NCBI GenBank assembly: GCA_964528845.1
Contig: CAZGVE010000044.1
Span: forward strand, 1 to 23,815
Origin: FEN-1191 sp964528845
GTDB lineage: Bacteria > Pseudomonadota > Gammaproteobacteria > Steroidobacterales > Steroidobacteraceae
Reading direction: 5' to 3'
Length of the DNA: 23,815 bases
The notes beneath the pieces were generated by a model. The model was not told the origin of the DNA. It searched no databases and was given only the letters and a program-made list of their open reading frames with translations. Shown here in pieces: positions 7,346 through 14,163 of this stretch (positions are counted from its first letter, which is position 1; each line of letters opens with the position of its first letter). Made by a program: the position numbers and the translations under genes.

Positions 7346-7401
7346 GGTTCAGTCCCCTTCAGGTTTGCCGTGCGCCCCGGAATTGGGGCCACGCGCTTAA
7401 G

Positions 7402-7427
7402 TTCGATACTGCACGCAAAAGGTTACA
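7402..7427 (-). promoter_or_regulatory. SigF-type ECF promoter of bufA
   Basis: On the minus strand TGTAACC (7421-7427) is followed after 15 bases by CGAA (7402-7405). This resembles the GTAACC-N16-CGAA element I recall for Caulobacter SigF, which also controls DUF2282 genes there. It lies about 57 bases before the bufA start, on the side facing the divergent ECF sigma gene, the likely activator. The spacer is one base shorter than the recalled consensus. A small hairpin (GCCCC...GGGGC, 7374-7389) lies in the predicted leader. Confidence 0.65.
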
Positions 7428-7436
7428 CTGCATCGC

Positions 7437-8015
7437 GTGGCGAATCCCCCGACTGCCCTCGAACAGGACCGGGCCTGGGCACTGCTGATGGTTGCCGCGC
7501 AGGCTGGTGATGGCGTGGCGTACGACCGGCTGCTGCGGGGAGTCACGCCCTTCATTCGCGCGCTGGCGCGCCGCCACTGCCGCAATCCGTCCGACCTCGA
7601 AGAGCTGGTCCAGGACACCCTGTTGACCCTGCATCGGGTGCGCCATACCTACGATCCGGGCCGGCCCTTCAGTCCCTGGCTGGCGGCCATCGCGTCGCGC
7701 CGCAGCATCGATGGGCTGCGCCGCCGCCTGCGACTGGCGCGCTACGAAGTGGCCGATGCGACCGCCCATGAAACCTTTGTCGACGCTGCAGCGAATAACG
7801 ATGTAGAGCAGCTGCGCTCCGCAGAGGAGGTCGGTGATCTGCTGCGGCTGCTGCCGGCTCGTCAGCGGCAGGCGCTGGAGGCACTCAAGCTCAAGGAAAT
7901 GAGCCTCGCGGAAGCGTCCGTGGCGTCGGGTCAGTCGGTCGGAGCATTGAAGGTCAATTCGCACCGTGCGCTGAAGGCATTGCGTGCGCTGTTTCAGGAG
8001 CGGAATGAGCGATGA
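7437..8015 (+). CDS. sigF: ECF RNA polymerase sigma factor, SigF-like
   Basis: A 192-residue ECF sigma factor. Region 2 runs from about residue 28 to 95 (YDRLLRGVTPFIRALARRH, then DLEELVQDTLLTLHRVRHTYDPGRPF and WLAAIASRRSIDGLRRR). Region 4 is at about 137-188 (LLRLLPARQRQALEALKLKEMS, then SVGALKVNSHRALKALR). It overlaps the DUF1109 anti-sigma gene and stands back to back with the bufferin operon, the arrangement expected for its regulon. The GTG start has no ribosome binding site; a TACACT -10-like hexamer ends seven bases before it, so the message may be nearly leaderless. The symbol follows Caulobacter SigF by family and context, not by proven orthology. Confidence 0.9.
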   Translation: MANPPTALEQDRAWALLMVAAQAGDGVAYDRLLRGVTPFIRALARRHCRNPSDLEELVQDTLLTLHRVRHTYDPGRPFSPWLAAIASRRSIDGLRRRLRLARYEVADATAHETFVDAAANNDVEQLRSAEEVGDLLRLLPARQRQALEALKLKEMSLAEASVASGQSVGALKVNSHRALKALRALFQERNER

Positions 8016-8682
8016 GCCGCCGGGATTGGACATGGTGGTGACATCCACCGACCAGCTGATCGCCCAGCTCGCGGGCAATCTCGCGCCGGTGCGGCGGCTG
8101 CGCTCGCCGGCCCGGCGTGCGCTGCTGTGGCTGGGGCTCTGCATCGCGCTGGGAATCGCGTTGGTGCTGCGCTTCGCCCACCCGGCGCTGTTCATGCCGC
8201 GCTTTGCGGTACCGCGGATCGCACTGGAGACGATCGGCACCGCGCTGACCGCGATCACTGCGACGCTGGCCGCTTTCGAACTCTCAGTGCCGGATGGCTC
8301 GCCGCGCTGGATCTGGCTGCCGGCGCCGTCGTTGCTGCTCTGGCTCGCCGCGAGCGGGCTCGGCTGCCTGCAGAATGGATTCAGCCTTGGCGGCCCGGGC
8401 GGCCTGATCGGCGACAGCGGCGGCTGCTTCGGTTTTATCCTCGTGTTCAGCGTGCCGCTCGGCGCCGGTCTGTTCTGGCTGCTGCGTCGTGCCCGGCCCA
8501 TCGATCCGCTGCCGGTCGCAGCGCTCGGTACGCTGGCCGTAGCCGCGACCGCCGCCTTCGTGCTGCAGTTCTTCCATGGCTTCGACGTGACGGTGATCGA
8601 CCTCGCCTTTCACCTGGCCGCCGTCGGTCTGATCGTGCTGGCGGGCACGGTGCTGCGCCGGCCGCTGCTCGACGCCGCCTAA
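8005..8682 (+). CDS. nrsF: NrsF-like DUF1109 anti-sigma factor
   Basis: A 225-residue inner-membrane protein with about six helices and a short cytoplasmic N-terminus (TSTDQLIAQLAGNLAPVRRLRSP), as in DUF1109 anti-sigma factors. The start ATG at 8005 has AGGAG four bases ahead and overlaps the sigma gene by 11 bases. NrsF holds SigF at the membrane and releases it under metal stress, using conserved cysteines. Here the cysteines are C46, C121 and C141. The late cysteine usually found near the last periplasmic loop appears replaced by the segment FFHGFD (189-194). Its TAA stop overlaps the arnD stop on the other strand. Confidence 0.85.
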   Translation: MSDEPPGLDMVVTSTDQLIAQLAGNLAPVRRLRSPARRALLWLGLCIALGIALVLRFAHPALFMPRFAVPRIALETIGTALTAITATLAAFELSVPDGSPRWIWLPAPSLLLWLAASGLGCLQNGFSLGGPGGLIGDSGGCFGFILVFSVPLGAGLFWLLRRARPIDPLPVAALGTLAVAATAAFVLQFFHGFDVTVIDLAFHLAAVGLIVLAGTVLRRPLLDAA

Positions 8683-9587
8683 TGCGGCGGCGGTGCCTGC
8701 ACGGCCAGCGTCCCGCTGCGGCCGGGAACCGTCCCGGCGCGCACTGCGCAGACGGGTAGCGTCCCCGCATCCAGCTGTTCCAGCAGCGCGCCCATCGACA
8801 CGAGCTCGTAGCCCTGCGCGCTCCAGCCGGCCAGCAGCCGGCGGAAGGCCGGCAGCAGCTTCATGCCCTCGAGTTCGGCGTGCAATGTGAACACCTGGTG
8901 CGGGAGGCCGGCGCGCGTGTGCGCGAGCAACGCCTCGTGAACGTTGCGCTCATCGACACCGTCGAGGCCGATCAGTTCGTCGAGTGTCGGCAGCGTGGTG
9001 GGCAGCTGCGGGCAGCCACTGCGCCGCGCACCCAGCAGCGGAGTGAACGGTCCGCTGCCGCGGGTATCCGAGGCGTAGCGGAACCCGAACTGCTCCTCGA
9101 GCTCGAGCGCCACGTCCGTCATCTGCCAGCCGGCGGCGCCGTGCATTTGCGGTGCGGCGCCGAACACGTCGCTGAAGCGCGCCACCGCGAGGCCCATCTG
9201 CCGTCGGGTCCACTCCGGTCCGCGACGCGTCACGTAGTCCTGCCACAGCGTATGGTCGAAGCAATGCACGCCGGTCTCGAACCCGGCCGCGCGCACGGAG
9301 CGCATCTGCCCTCCGGCGCGCGCACTGATATCCGGACCCGGCAGCAGCGTGCCGTACAGCAGCGTGCGCACGCCGTAGTGCTCGAGCACCGAGGTGCGGG
9401 CGACCTTGCCGAAAAACCCGGGCCGGAACACCCGCCGGATGGCCCGGCCGGTGTGATCCTTACCCATACTGAACAGGAAACTCGCCCCGGCACCGTGTTC
9501 CAGCAGCGCATCGACCAGGGCCGGCACGCCTTCCCGCGTGCCGCGCAGCGTATCGACGTCGACCTTCAGCGCGAGCTGCAGGCGCAC
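8679..9587 (-). CDS. arnD: ArnD, undecaprenyl-phosphate 4-formamido-arabinose deformylase
   Basis: A 302-residue polysaccharide-deacetylase-fold enzyme. It removes the formyl group from undecaprenyl-phosphate 4-deoxy-4-formamido-L-arabinose, so that the free amino sugar can be flipped and moved to lipid A. The opening LALKVDVDTLRGTREGVP is diagnostic (ArnD has RIDVDTFRGTRxGVP), as are SFLFSMGKDHTGRAI, GVHCFDHTLWQDY and QMHGAAGWQMT. The GTG at 9587 is two bases after the arnA decarboxylase stop and gives the normal length. It is the last gene of the arn operon and converges on nrsF with the stop codons sharing bases. Confidence 0.94.
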   Translation of the reverse strand: MRLQLALKVDVDTLRGTREGVPALVDALLEHGAGASFLFSMGKDHTGRAIRRVFRPGFFGKVARTSVLEHYGVRTLLYGTLLPGPDISARAGGQMRSVRAAGFETGVHCFDHTLWQDYVTRRGPEWTRRQMGLAVARFSDVFGAAPQMHGAAGWQMTDVALELEEQFGFRYASDTRGSGPFTPLLGARRSGCPQLPTTLPTLDELIGLDGVDERNVHEALLAHTRAGLPHQVFTLHAELEGMKLLPAFRRLLAGWSAQGYELVSMGALLEQLDAGTLPVCAVRAGTVPGRSGTLAVQAPPPH

Positions 9588-9589
9588 GT

Positions 9590-10648
9590 TCAGCCGCGCG
9601 CTTCCTGCTCGAGCAGCGCGCCGGCCTGTGCGATCTGCCCGCGGTAGGCGTCGAAGATCTGCCGCAGCGCCTCGGCCATCCCGACGCGCGGCCTCCAGTC
9701 CAGGTCGGCGACCGTGTTGTCGATCATCGGCACACGGTTCTCGACGTCCTGATAGCCGCGGCCGTAGTACTCCGCCGCGGTCGTGTCGATGAGCCGCACT
9801 TTGGCGGCATTGACCCGGTACTCGGGATACGTCGCCGCCACAGTCAGCATCGCTTCCGCGAGCTCGCGCACCGAGAGGCTGTTGGCCGGATTGCCGACGT
9901 TGTAGATCCCGCGGCTGGCACGCCCGGCGCGGTTCTCGATCATCGCCATCAGCGCATCGATGCCGTCGCTGATGCCAGTGAAGCAGCGACGCTGCGCACC
10001 GCCATCGACCAGGCGCACGTCCTCCCCGCGCACGATGTGCCCGAGGAACTGCGTGATCACCCGCGAGCTGCCCTCCTTCGCGGCATGCATGTTGTCGAGT
10101 CCCGGGCCGATCCAGTTGAACGGACGGAACAGCGTGTAATCGAGTTCCTCGCGCATGCCGTAGGCGTGAATCACGCGGTCGAGCAGCTGCTTCGAGCAGG
10201 CATAGATCCAGCGCGGCTTCTCGATCGGTCCGTAGACCAGTTCCGAACTGGACGGGTCGAACTGCGCGTCGCGGCACATGCCATAGACCTCGGAGGTCGA
10301 CGGGAACAGCACGCGCTTACCATGCTTGACGCACAGCCGGATGATAGCGAGATTCGCCTCGAAATCCAGCTCGAACACGCGCAGCGGGTCGCGCACGTAG
10401 GTCGCCGGCGTCGCGATCGCGACCAGCGGCAGCACCACGTCGCACTTCTTCACGTGGTACTCCATCCATTCGCGGTTGATCGTGATGTCACCTTCGAAGA
10501 ACTTCAGCCGCGGATTGTCGAGCAGCGGCGCTATGCGCTCGCTGTACATGTCCATCCCGAATACGCGCCAGTCCGTGTCCTTCAGGATGCGCGCGGACAG
10601 GTGGTGGCCGATGAAGCCGTTCACCCCGAGTATCAGAATCTTCTGCAT
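9590..10648 (-). CDS. arnA: UDP-glucuronate decarboxylase, stand-alone ArnA C-terminal domain
   Basis: A 352-residue short-chain dehydrogenase/reductase that oxidises and decarboxylates UDP-glucuronic acid to UDP-4-keto-arabinose. GVNGFIG (8-14) binds NAD; S119-E120 in STSEVYG, Y149xxxK153 in IYACSK and the arginine in VENRVP match the ArnA decarboxylase active site. In E. coli this domain is fused to the formyltransferase. Here it is a separate gene starting at an ATG seven bases after the formyltransferase stop, with a GGAG ribosome binding site. Both parts are full length, so this is a natural split, not a broken gene. Confidence 0.92.
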   Translation of the reverse strand: MQKILILGVNGFIGHHLSARILKDTDWRVFGMDMYSERIAPLLDNPRLKFFEGDITINREWMEYHVKKCDVVLPLVAIATPATYVRDPLRVFELDFEANLAIIRLCVKHGKRVLFPSTSEVYGMCRDAQFDPSSSELVYGPIEKPRWIYACSKQLLDRVIHAYGMREELDYTLFRPFNWIGPGLDNMHAAKEGSSRVITQFLGHIVRGEDVRLVDGGAQRRCFTGISDGIDALMAMIENRAGRASRGIYNVGNPANSLSVRELAEAMLTVAATYPEYRVNAAKVRLIDTTAAEYYGRGYQDVENRVPMIDNTVADLDWRPRVGMAEALRQIFDAYRGQIAQAGALLEQEARG

Positions 10649-10655
10649 CGTACCG

Positions 10656-11624
10656 TCACTCCATGCAGGGGCGGAGCGGCACGAACCGCTCGCCGTAGCC
10701 CCGGTGAAAAATCGCTGCATCCGCAGGCCGGCCATCGAGTTCGAACTCCAGCACTTTGAGCACGCCGTCGTGGCACAGCGCATACACCGTGCCGGCGCAC
10801 CAGCGCAGTGCCGGTGCGTGGGCAGTGGCGTCGGCCAGCGCGGCAGGCACGGCTTCCGGAGTGACCGGCAGCGTGCGCAGGATCCGTAAGTTCGCGGTTC
10901 CAGCCTGAGTGAAGGCGCCCGGATACGGCGGCGCGACCGCGCGCACCAGGTTGTGCACCGCGCGCGCGCCGCTGCGCCAGTCGATGGCCCCATCGCGCGC
11001 GGTGCGCCGGCCGAAGTAGCTGCCAGCCTGCAGGTCCTGACGCGTATGGGGCGCGGTGCCGGCGATCAGTGCCGGCAGGCAGCGGTTGAGGGCCATCTCG
11101 GCTGCGACAGTGACCTTGCGGAACACTTCGCCTGCCGTGTCGTCCGGGAGGATCGGTACGGCCTGCTGCGCGACGATATCCCCTGCATCCGGCTTGACCG
11201 TCATGCCGTGCAGCGTGGCGCCGGTCTCGCTCTCCCCGTGCAGCACCGCCCAGTTGACCGGTACCCGACCGCGATAGCGGGGTAGCAGCGAGCCGTGCAT
11301 GTTGTAGGCACCGCGGGTCGGCAGCGCGAGCAGCTCCGCGCCGAGCATGGCGCGGTAATAGAACGAGAACAGGAAATCGGGACTCGCGGCACGCACCTGC
11401 GCGACACAGTCTGCGCCATTCGGATCCTCAGGCGTGATCACCGGAATATCGTGCCAGGCTGCATGTTTCGCGACGGAATCGAACCAGATCTGCTCTGCGG
11501 GCGAATCCAGGTGCGTGATCACGAGCGGAACCTGCACCTGGTGCGCGAGCAGCACGCGCAGGCAGCGCACGCCTACTTCGTGGTAGGCGAATACCACCGC
11601 GCGCGGCGCCGGCCGCAGGTTCAC
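10656..11624 (-). CDS. UDP-Ara4N formyltransferase, stand-alone ArnA N-terminal domain
   Basis: A 322-residue formyltransferase that transfers a formyl group from 10-formyltetrahydrofolate to UDP-4-amino-4-deoxy-arabinose. The opening AVVFAYHEVGVRCL is close to ArnA, and the catalytic triad is visible: N108 and H110 in YNMHGSLLPRYRG, and D146 in VKPDAGDIV, each offset by six from the E. coli numbering I recall. A C-terminal Fmt-like domain starts near residue 205. The GTG start overlaps the arnC stop (GTGA). Its gene sits exactly between arnC and the decarboxylase, the place arnA takes in enterics. Confidence 0.92.
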   Translation of the reverse strand: MNLRPAPRAVVFAYHEVGVRCLRVLLAHQVQVPLVITHLDSPAEQIWFDSVAKHAAWHDIPVITPEDPNGADCVAQVRAASPDFLFSFYYRAMLGAELLALPTRGAYNMHGSLLPRYRGRVPVNWAVLHGESETGATLHGMTVKPDAGDIVAQQAVPILPDDTAGEVFRKVTVAAEMALNRCLPALIAGTAPHTRQDLQAGSYFGRRTARDGAIDWRSGARAVHNLVRAVAPPYPGAFTQAGTANLRILRTLPVTPEAVPAALADATAHAPALRWCAGTVYALCHDGVLKVLEFELDGRPADAAIFHRGYGERFVPLRPCME

Positions 11625-12628
11625 GCGCCGGTCCGCGGCCGGTGACCGGCCTCCGCCGCGCCTTCCTGCGCCGCGCCTTCCTGCGCGGAGCCTTCCTCCG
11701 GGCGCTGCTCGAGCACGGCGCCGACGATGTAGCGCGGGCGGTGGCGCACCTCGTCGTAGATGCGCGCGACGTACTCGCCGAGCAGGCCGACGCCGAACAG
11801 CGCCACGCCGATCAGGAAGAACGCAATCGCGAACAGCGTGAAAACGCCCTCGGCCTCGGGTCCGACCACGAGCCGGCGCACCGCCAGGTAGGCGACGAAC
11901 AGCACCGACAGCAGCGCGATCACGATGCCGAAGGCCGAGAACAGCTGCATCGGGGCGCTCGAGAAGCCGGTCATCAGGTCGAAGTTCAGGCGCATCAGCC
12001 GGAACAGGGAGTACTTGGACTGCCCGGCCCCGCGATCCTCGTGCGCGACCCGGATCTCCACCGGCCGCATCGCGAAGGTGAAGGCCAGCGCCGGCACGAA
12101 GGTGTTGTACTCGGTGCACTGGTTGACGGCATCCACGACCGCGCGTGCATAGCCACGGAACATGCAGCCATGGTCGGTGATCCGCACGCGCGTGGTGCGC
12201 TCGCGGATGTAGTTGATCAGCTTGGAGGCCGCGCGACGCCACGCGACGTCCTTGCGGGCAATGCGGATCGTGCCGACGTAGTCGTGGCCCGCATCGAGTT
12301 CGGCCACTACGCGGCCGATTTCCTCGGGTGGGTTCTGCAGGTCCGCATCGAGCGTGATCACATAGCGGCCGCGGCTGTGCGCGAAGCCGGCCAGGATCGC
12401 TCGATGCTGCCCGAAATTCGCAGCGAACAGCAGTACCCGCGTGACTTCCGGCCGGCGCTCGAACTGCTGGCGCAGCAGCAGCGTGGAGCGGTCGCGGCTG
12501 CCGTCGTTGACGAACAGGATCTCGTAGCTGCGCTGCAGCGCATCGAGCGCCGGGTACAGCCGTGCAAACAGCACGGGCAGCACGTCCTGCTCGTTGAAGA
12601 CGGGAATGACTATGGACAGTTCGGGCAC
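11621..12628 (-). CDS. arnC: ArnC, undecaprenyl-phosphate 4-formamido-arabinose transferase
   Basis: A 335-residue GT2 glycosyltransferase of the inner membrane that moves 4-formamido-arabinose from UDP to undecaprenyl phosphate. The GT-A domain shows SIVIPVFNEQ (5-14), FVNDGSRD (39-46), the DAD metal motif at 94-96 within DADLQNPPEE, and RGAGQSKYS. Two membrane helices follow at about 229-251 and 262-287. The C-terminal 25 residues carry three copies of a five-residue unit (EGSAQ, EGAAQ, EGAAE), encoded by a 15-bp tandem repeat and absent from the enteric enzyme. GTG start, 21 bases after arnB. Confidence 0.93.
   Translation of the reverse strand: MPELSIVIPVFNEQDVLPVLFARLYPALDALQRSYEILFVNDGSRDRSTLLLRQQFERRPEVTRVLLFAANFGQHRAILAGFAHSRGRYVITLDADLQNPPEEIGRVVAELDAGHDYVGTIRIARKDVAWRRAASKLINYIRERTTRVRITDHGCMFRGYARAVVDAVNQCTEYNTFVPALAFTFAMRPVEIRVAHEDRGAGQSKYSLFRLMRLNFDLMTGFSSAPMQLFSAFGIVIALLSVLFVAYLAVRRLVVGPEAEGVFTLFAIAFFLIGVALFGVGLLGEYVARIYDEVRHRPRYIVGAVLEQRPEEGSAQEGAAQEGAAEAGHRPRTGA
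11655..11699. repeat. 15-bp tandem repeat, three copies, in the arnC 3' end
   Basis: On the plus strand two identical copies of gccgcgccttcctgc (11655-11669 and 11670-11684) are followed by a third, diverged copy (11685-11699). The length is a multiple of three, so reading frame is kept and each copy adds five residues to the ArnC tail. It looks like a small slippage expansion. Confidence 0.85.
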
Positions 12629-12649
12629 GGGGCTACGCCAGTTGCAAGT

Positions 12650-13792
12650 CTAGCCCGCGGCCGCGCCGGCAGGCAGCGGCAGGCTTCGCAGGATGCGCGC
12701 GCTCTCGCGGCACACGCGCAGCACGTCCTCGTCGCGCATTGCCGGGAACAGCGGCAAGGTCGCGATGCCGCGGCCTATGCGCTCGGCCTGCGGGAACTGG
12801 CCTGGCCGGAAGCCCAGTTCGCGATACAGGCTCAGCAAGTGGATGGCCGGGTAATGCACGCCAATGCCGATCCCGGCGGCGTGCATCGTGCGGATGAACT
12901 GCGCGCGCGCGACATGGGCGGGCAGCACGATCTGGAACATGTGCCAGTTGCTGTTCGCGAAATCCGGCGGCGGCAGCTCGCAGCCGAGTGAGCGGTCGAA
13001 GTGCTCGAAGTACAGGCGTGCCAGCGCCCGGCGCCTGCGCGTGAACTCCTCGAGGCGTTCCAGCTGGCCCACACCCAGCCGCGCCGCGATGTCGGTCAGA
13101 TTGTGCTTGCCTCCAGCCAGCGTCGCATCCAGTTCGCCGTCGGCGAAGCGTTCCACGCCCTGCAGGCGCCAGAGCTCGCAGCGACCCGCCTCGCGCGCGT
13201 CATTGAGCACCAGGCAGCCGCCCTCCGCGGTCGTGAGGTTCTTGTTGGCGTGAAAACTGATCGCGACCAGGTCGCCGCCGGCACCGATCAGCTGGCCCTG
13301 CCAGCTGGCCCCCATCGATTGTGCCGCGTCCTCGAGCACGCGCAGGCCGTGGCGGCGCGCGAGCGCGTACAGCCGCGTGCGATCCACGGGCAGCCCGGCC
13401 AGGTCGACTGGCACCAGCAGGCGGGTGCGGGGCGTGATGGCCGCCTCGATGGCGCCAAGGTCGATGTTGCGCGTCGCGGGATCCACGTCGACGAACACCG
13501 GGAGCGCTCCGGCGCGCACGATGACGTTGGCGGTTGCGACCCAGGACAGCGGCGTCGTGATGACTTCATCGCCCGGTTCGACTCCGGCGAGCGCCAGCCC
13601 GATCTCGAGTGCCCCGGTCGCGGAACTCATCGCCCGTACCGGGCGGCCGCCGAACAGCCTGGACAGGCGTGCCTCGAACTCGCGCACCTGCGGTCCGCTC
13701 GTGATCCAGCCCGAACGCAGCACATCGACGACGCCGGCGATGGTCTGCTCATCGATCGTCGGGCGCGTGAAGGGCAGGTACTCGTCGTTCAA
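12650..13792 (-). CDS. arnB: ArnB, UDP-4-amino-4-deoxy-L-arabinose aminotransferase
   Basis: A 380-residue PLP enzyme (fold type I, DegT/DnrJ/EryC1 family) that converts UDP-4-keto-arabinose to UDP-4-amino-arabinose with glutamate as donor. PLP lysine K184 lies in SFHANKNLTTAEGG; D155 in LEDAAQSMGA binds the cofactor nitrogen. The N-terminus (PFTRPTIDEQTI, then SGWITSGPQVREFE) is close to ArnB rather than to general perosamine-synthase relatives. The only sensible start is a TTG at 13792, overlapping the stop of the upstream transporter gene (TTGA) and giving the normal ArnB length. Confidence 0.92.
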   Translation of the reverse strand: MNDEYLPFTRPTIDEQTIAGVVDVLRSGWITSGPQVREFEARLSRLFGGRPVRAMSSATGALEIGLALAGVEPGDEVITTPLSWVATANVIVRAGALPVFVDVDPATRNIDLGAIEAAITPRTRLLVPVDLAGLPVDRTRLYALARRHGLRVLEDAAQSMGASWQGQLIGAGGDLVAISFHANKNLTTAEGGCLVLNDAREAGRCELWRLQGVERFADGELDATLAGGKHNLTDIAARLGVGQLERLEEFTRRRRALARLYFEHFDRSLGCELPPPDFANSNWHMFQIVLPAHVARAQFIRTMHAAGIGIGVHYPAIHLLSLYRELGFRPGQFPQAERIGRGIATLPLFPAMRDEDVLRVCRESARILRSLPLPAGAAAG

Positions 13793-14163
13793 CTGCGCGC
13801 CACCAGCCAGACGCCGGCGATGATCACGCCGATGCCGGCGATCCGGGCGGGACTCAAGGCTTCCGCGAACAGCAGCCACGCCGCGATCGCGTTCACGACG
13901 TAGCCGATGGAGAGCATCGGATAGGCGATGCTGACTTCGACGCGGGAGAGCGCGAGGATCCAGACCACGACGCTGACGGCGTAGCAGAGCAGGCCGGCGA
14001 GGATCGGCGGATTGAACGCAAGACGCTCGGCGATCGTCCAGGCAGTGTCCAGATTGAACGAGAGCCCGGCGATGGAGCGTGCGCCCGCCTTGAGCAGCAG
14101 CTGCGCCACGGCGTTGAGCAATACCCCCGTCAGGATCAGCGCCAGGTCCGCGCTTCTCATCAT
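13789..14163 (-). CDS. ArnE/ArnF-like undecaprenyl-phosphate-Ara4N flippase subunit
   Basis: A 124-residue membrane protein with four helices (about 5-25, 52-72, 76-98 and 105-122), SMR/EamA fold. NAVAQLLLKAGAR (17-29) is the first-helix motif of this fold, and VEVSIAYPMLSIGYVVNAI (75-93) matches the third helix of ArnE/ArnF-like proteins. In E. coli ArnE and ArnF are two small subunits that flip the lipid-linked sugar to the periplasm; here only one gene is present, so it may work as a homodimer. Starts ATGATGA, overlapping the arnT stop. Confidence 0.85.
   Translation of the reverse strand: MMRSADLALILTGVLLNAVAQLLLKAGARSIAGLSFNLDTAWTIAERLAFNPPILAGLLCYAVSVVVWILALSRVEVSIAYPMLSIGYVVNAIAAWLLFAEALSPARIAGIGVIIAGVWLVARS

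Noticed and set aside
10640..10670. ArnA read as a frameshifted pseudogene
   Set aside because: Both halves are full length, have all catalytic residues, a separate stop and start and a plausible ribosome binding site; stand-alone versions are known in other bacteria.
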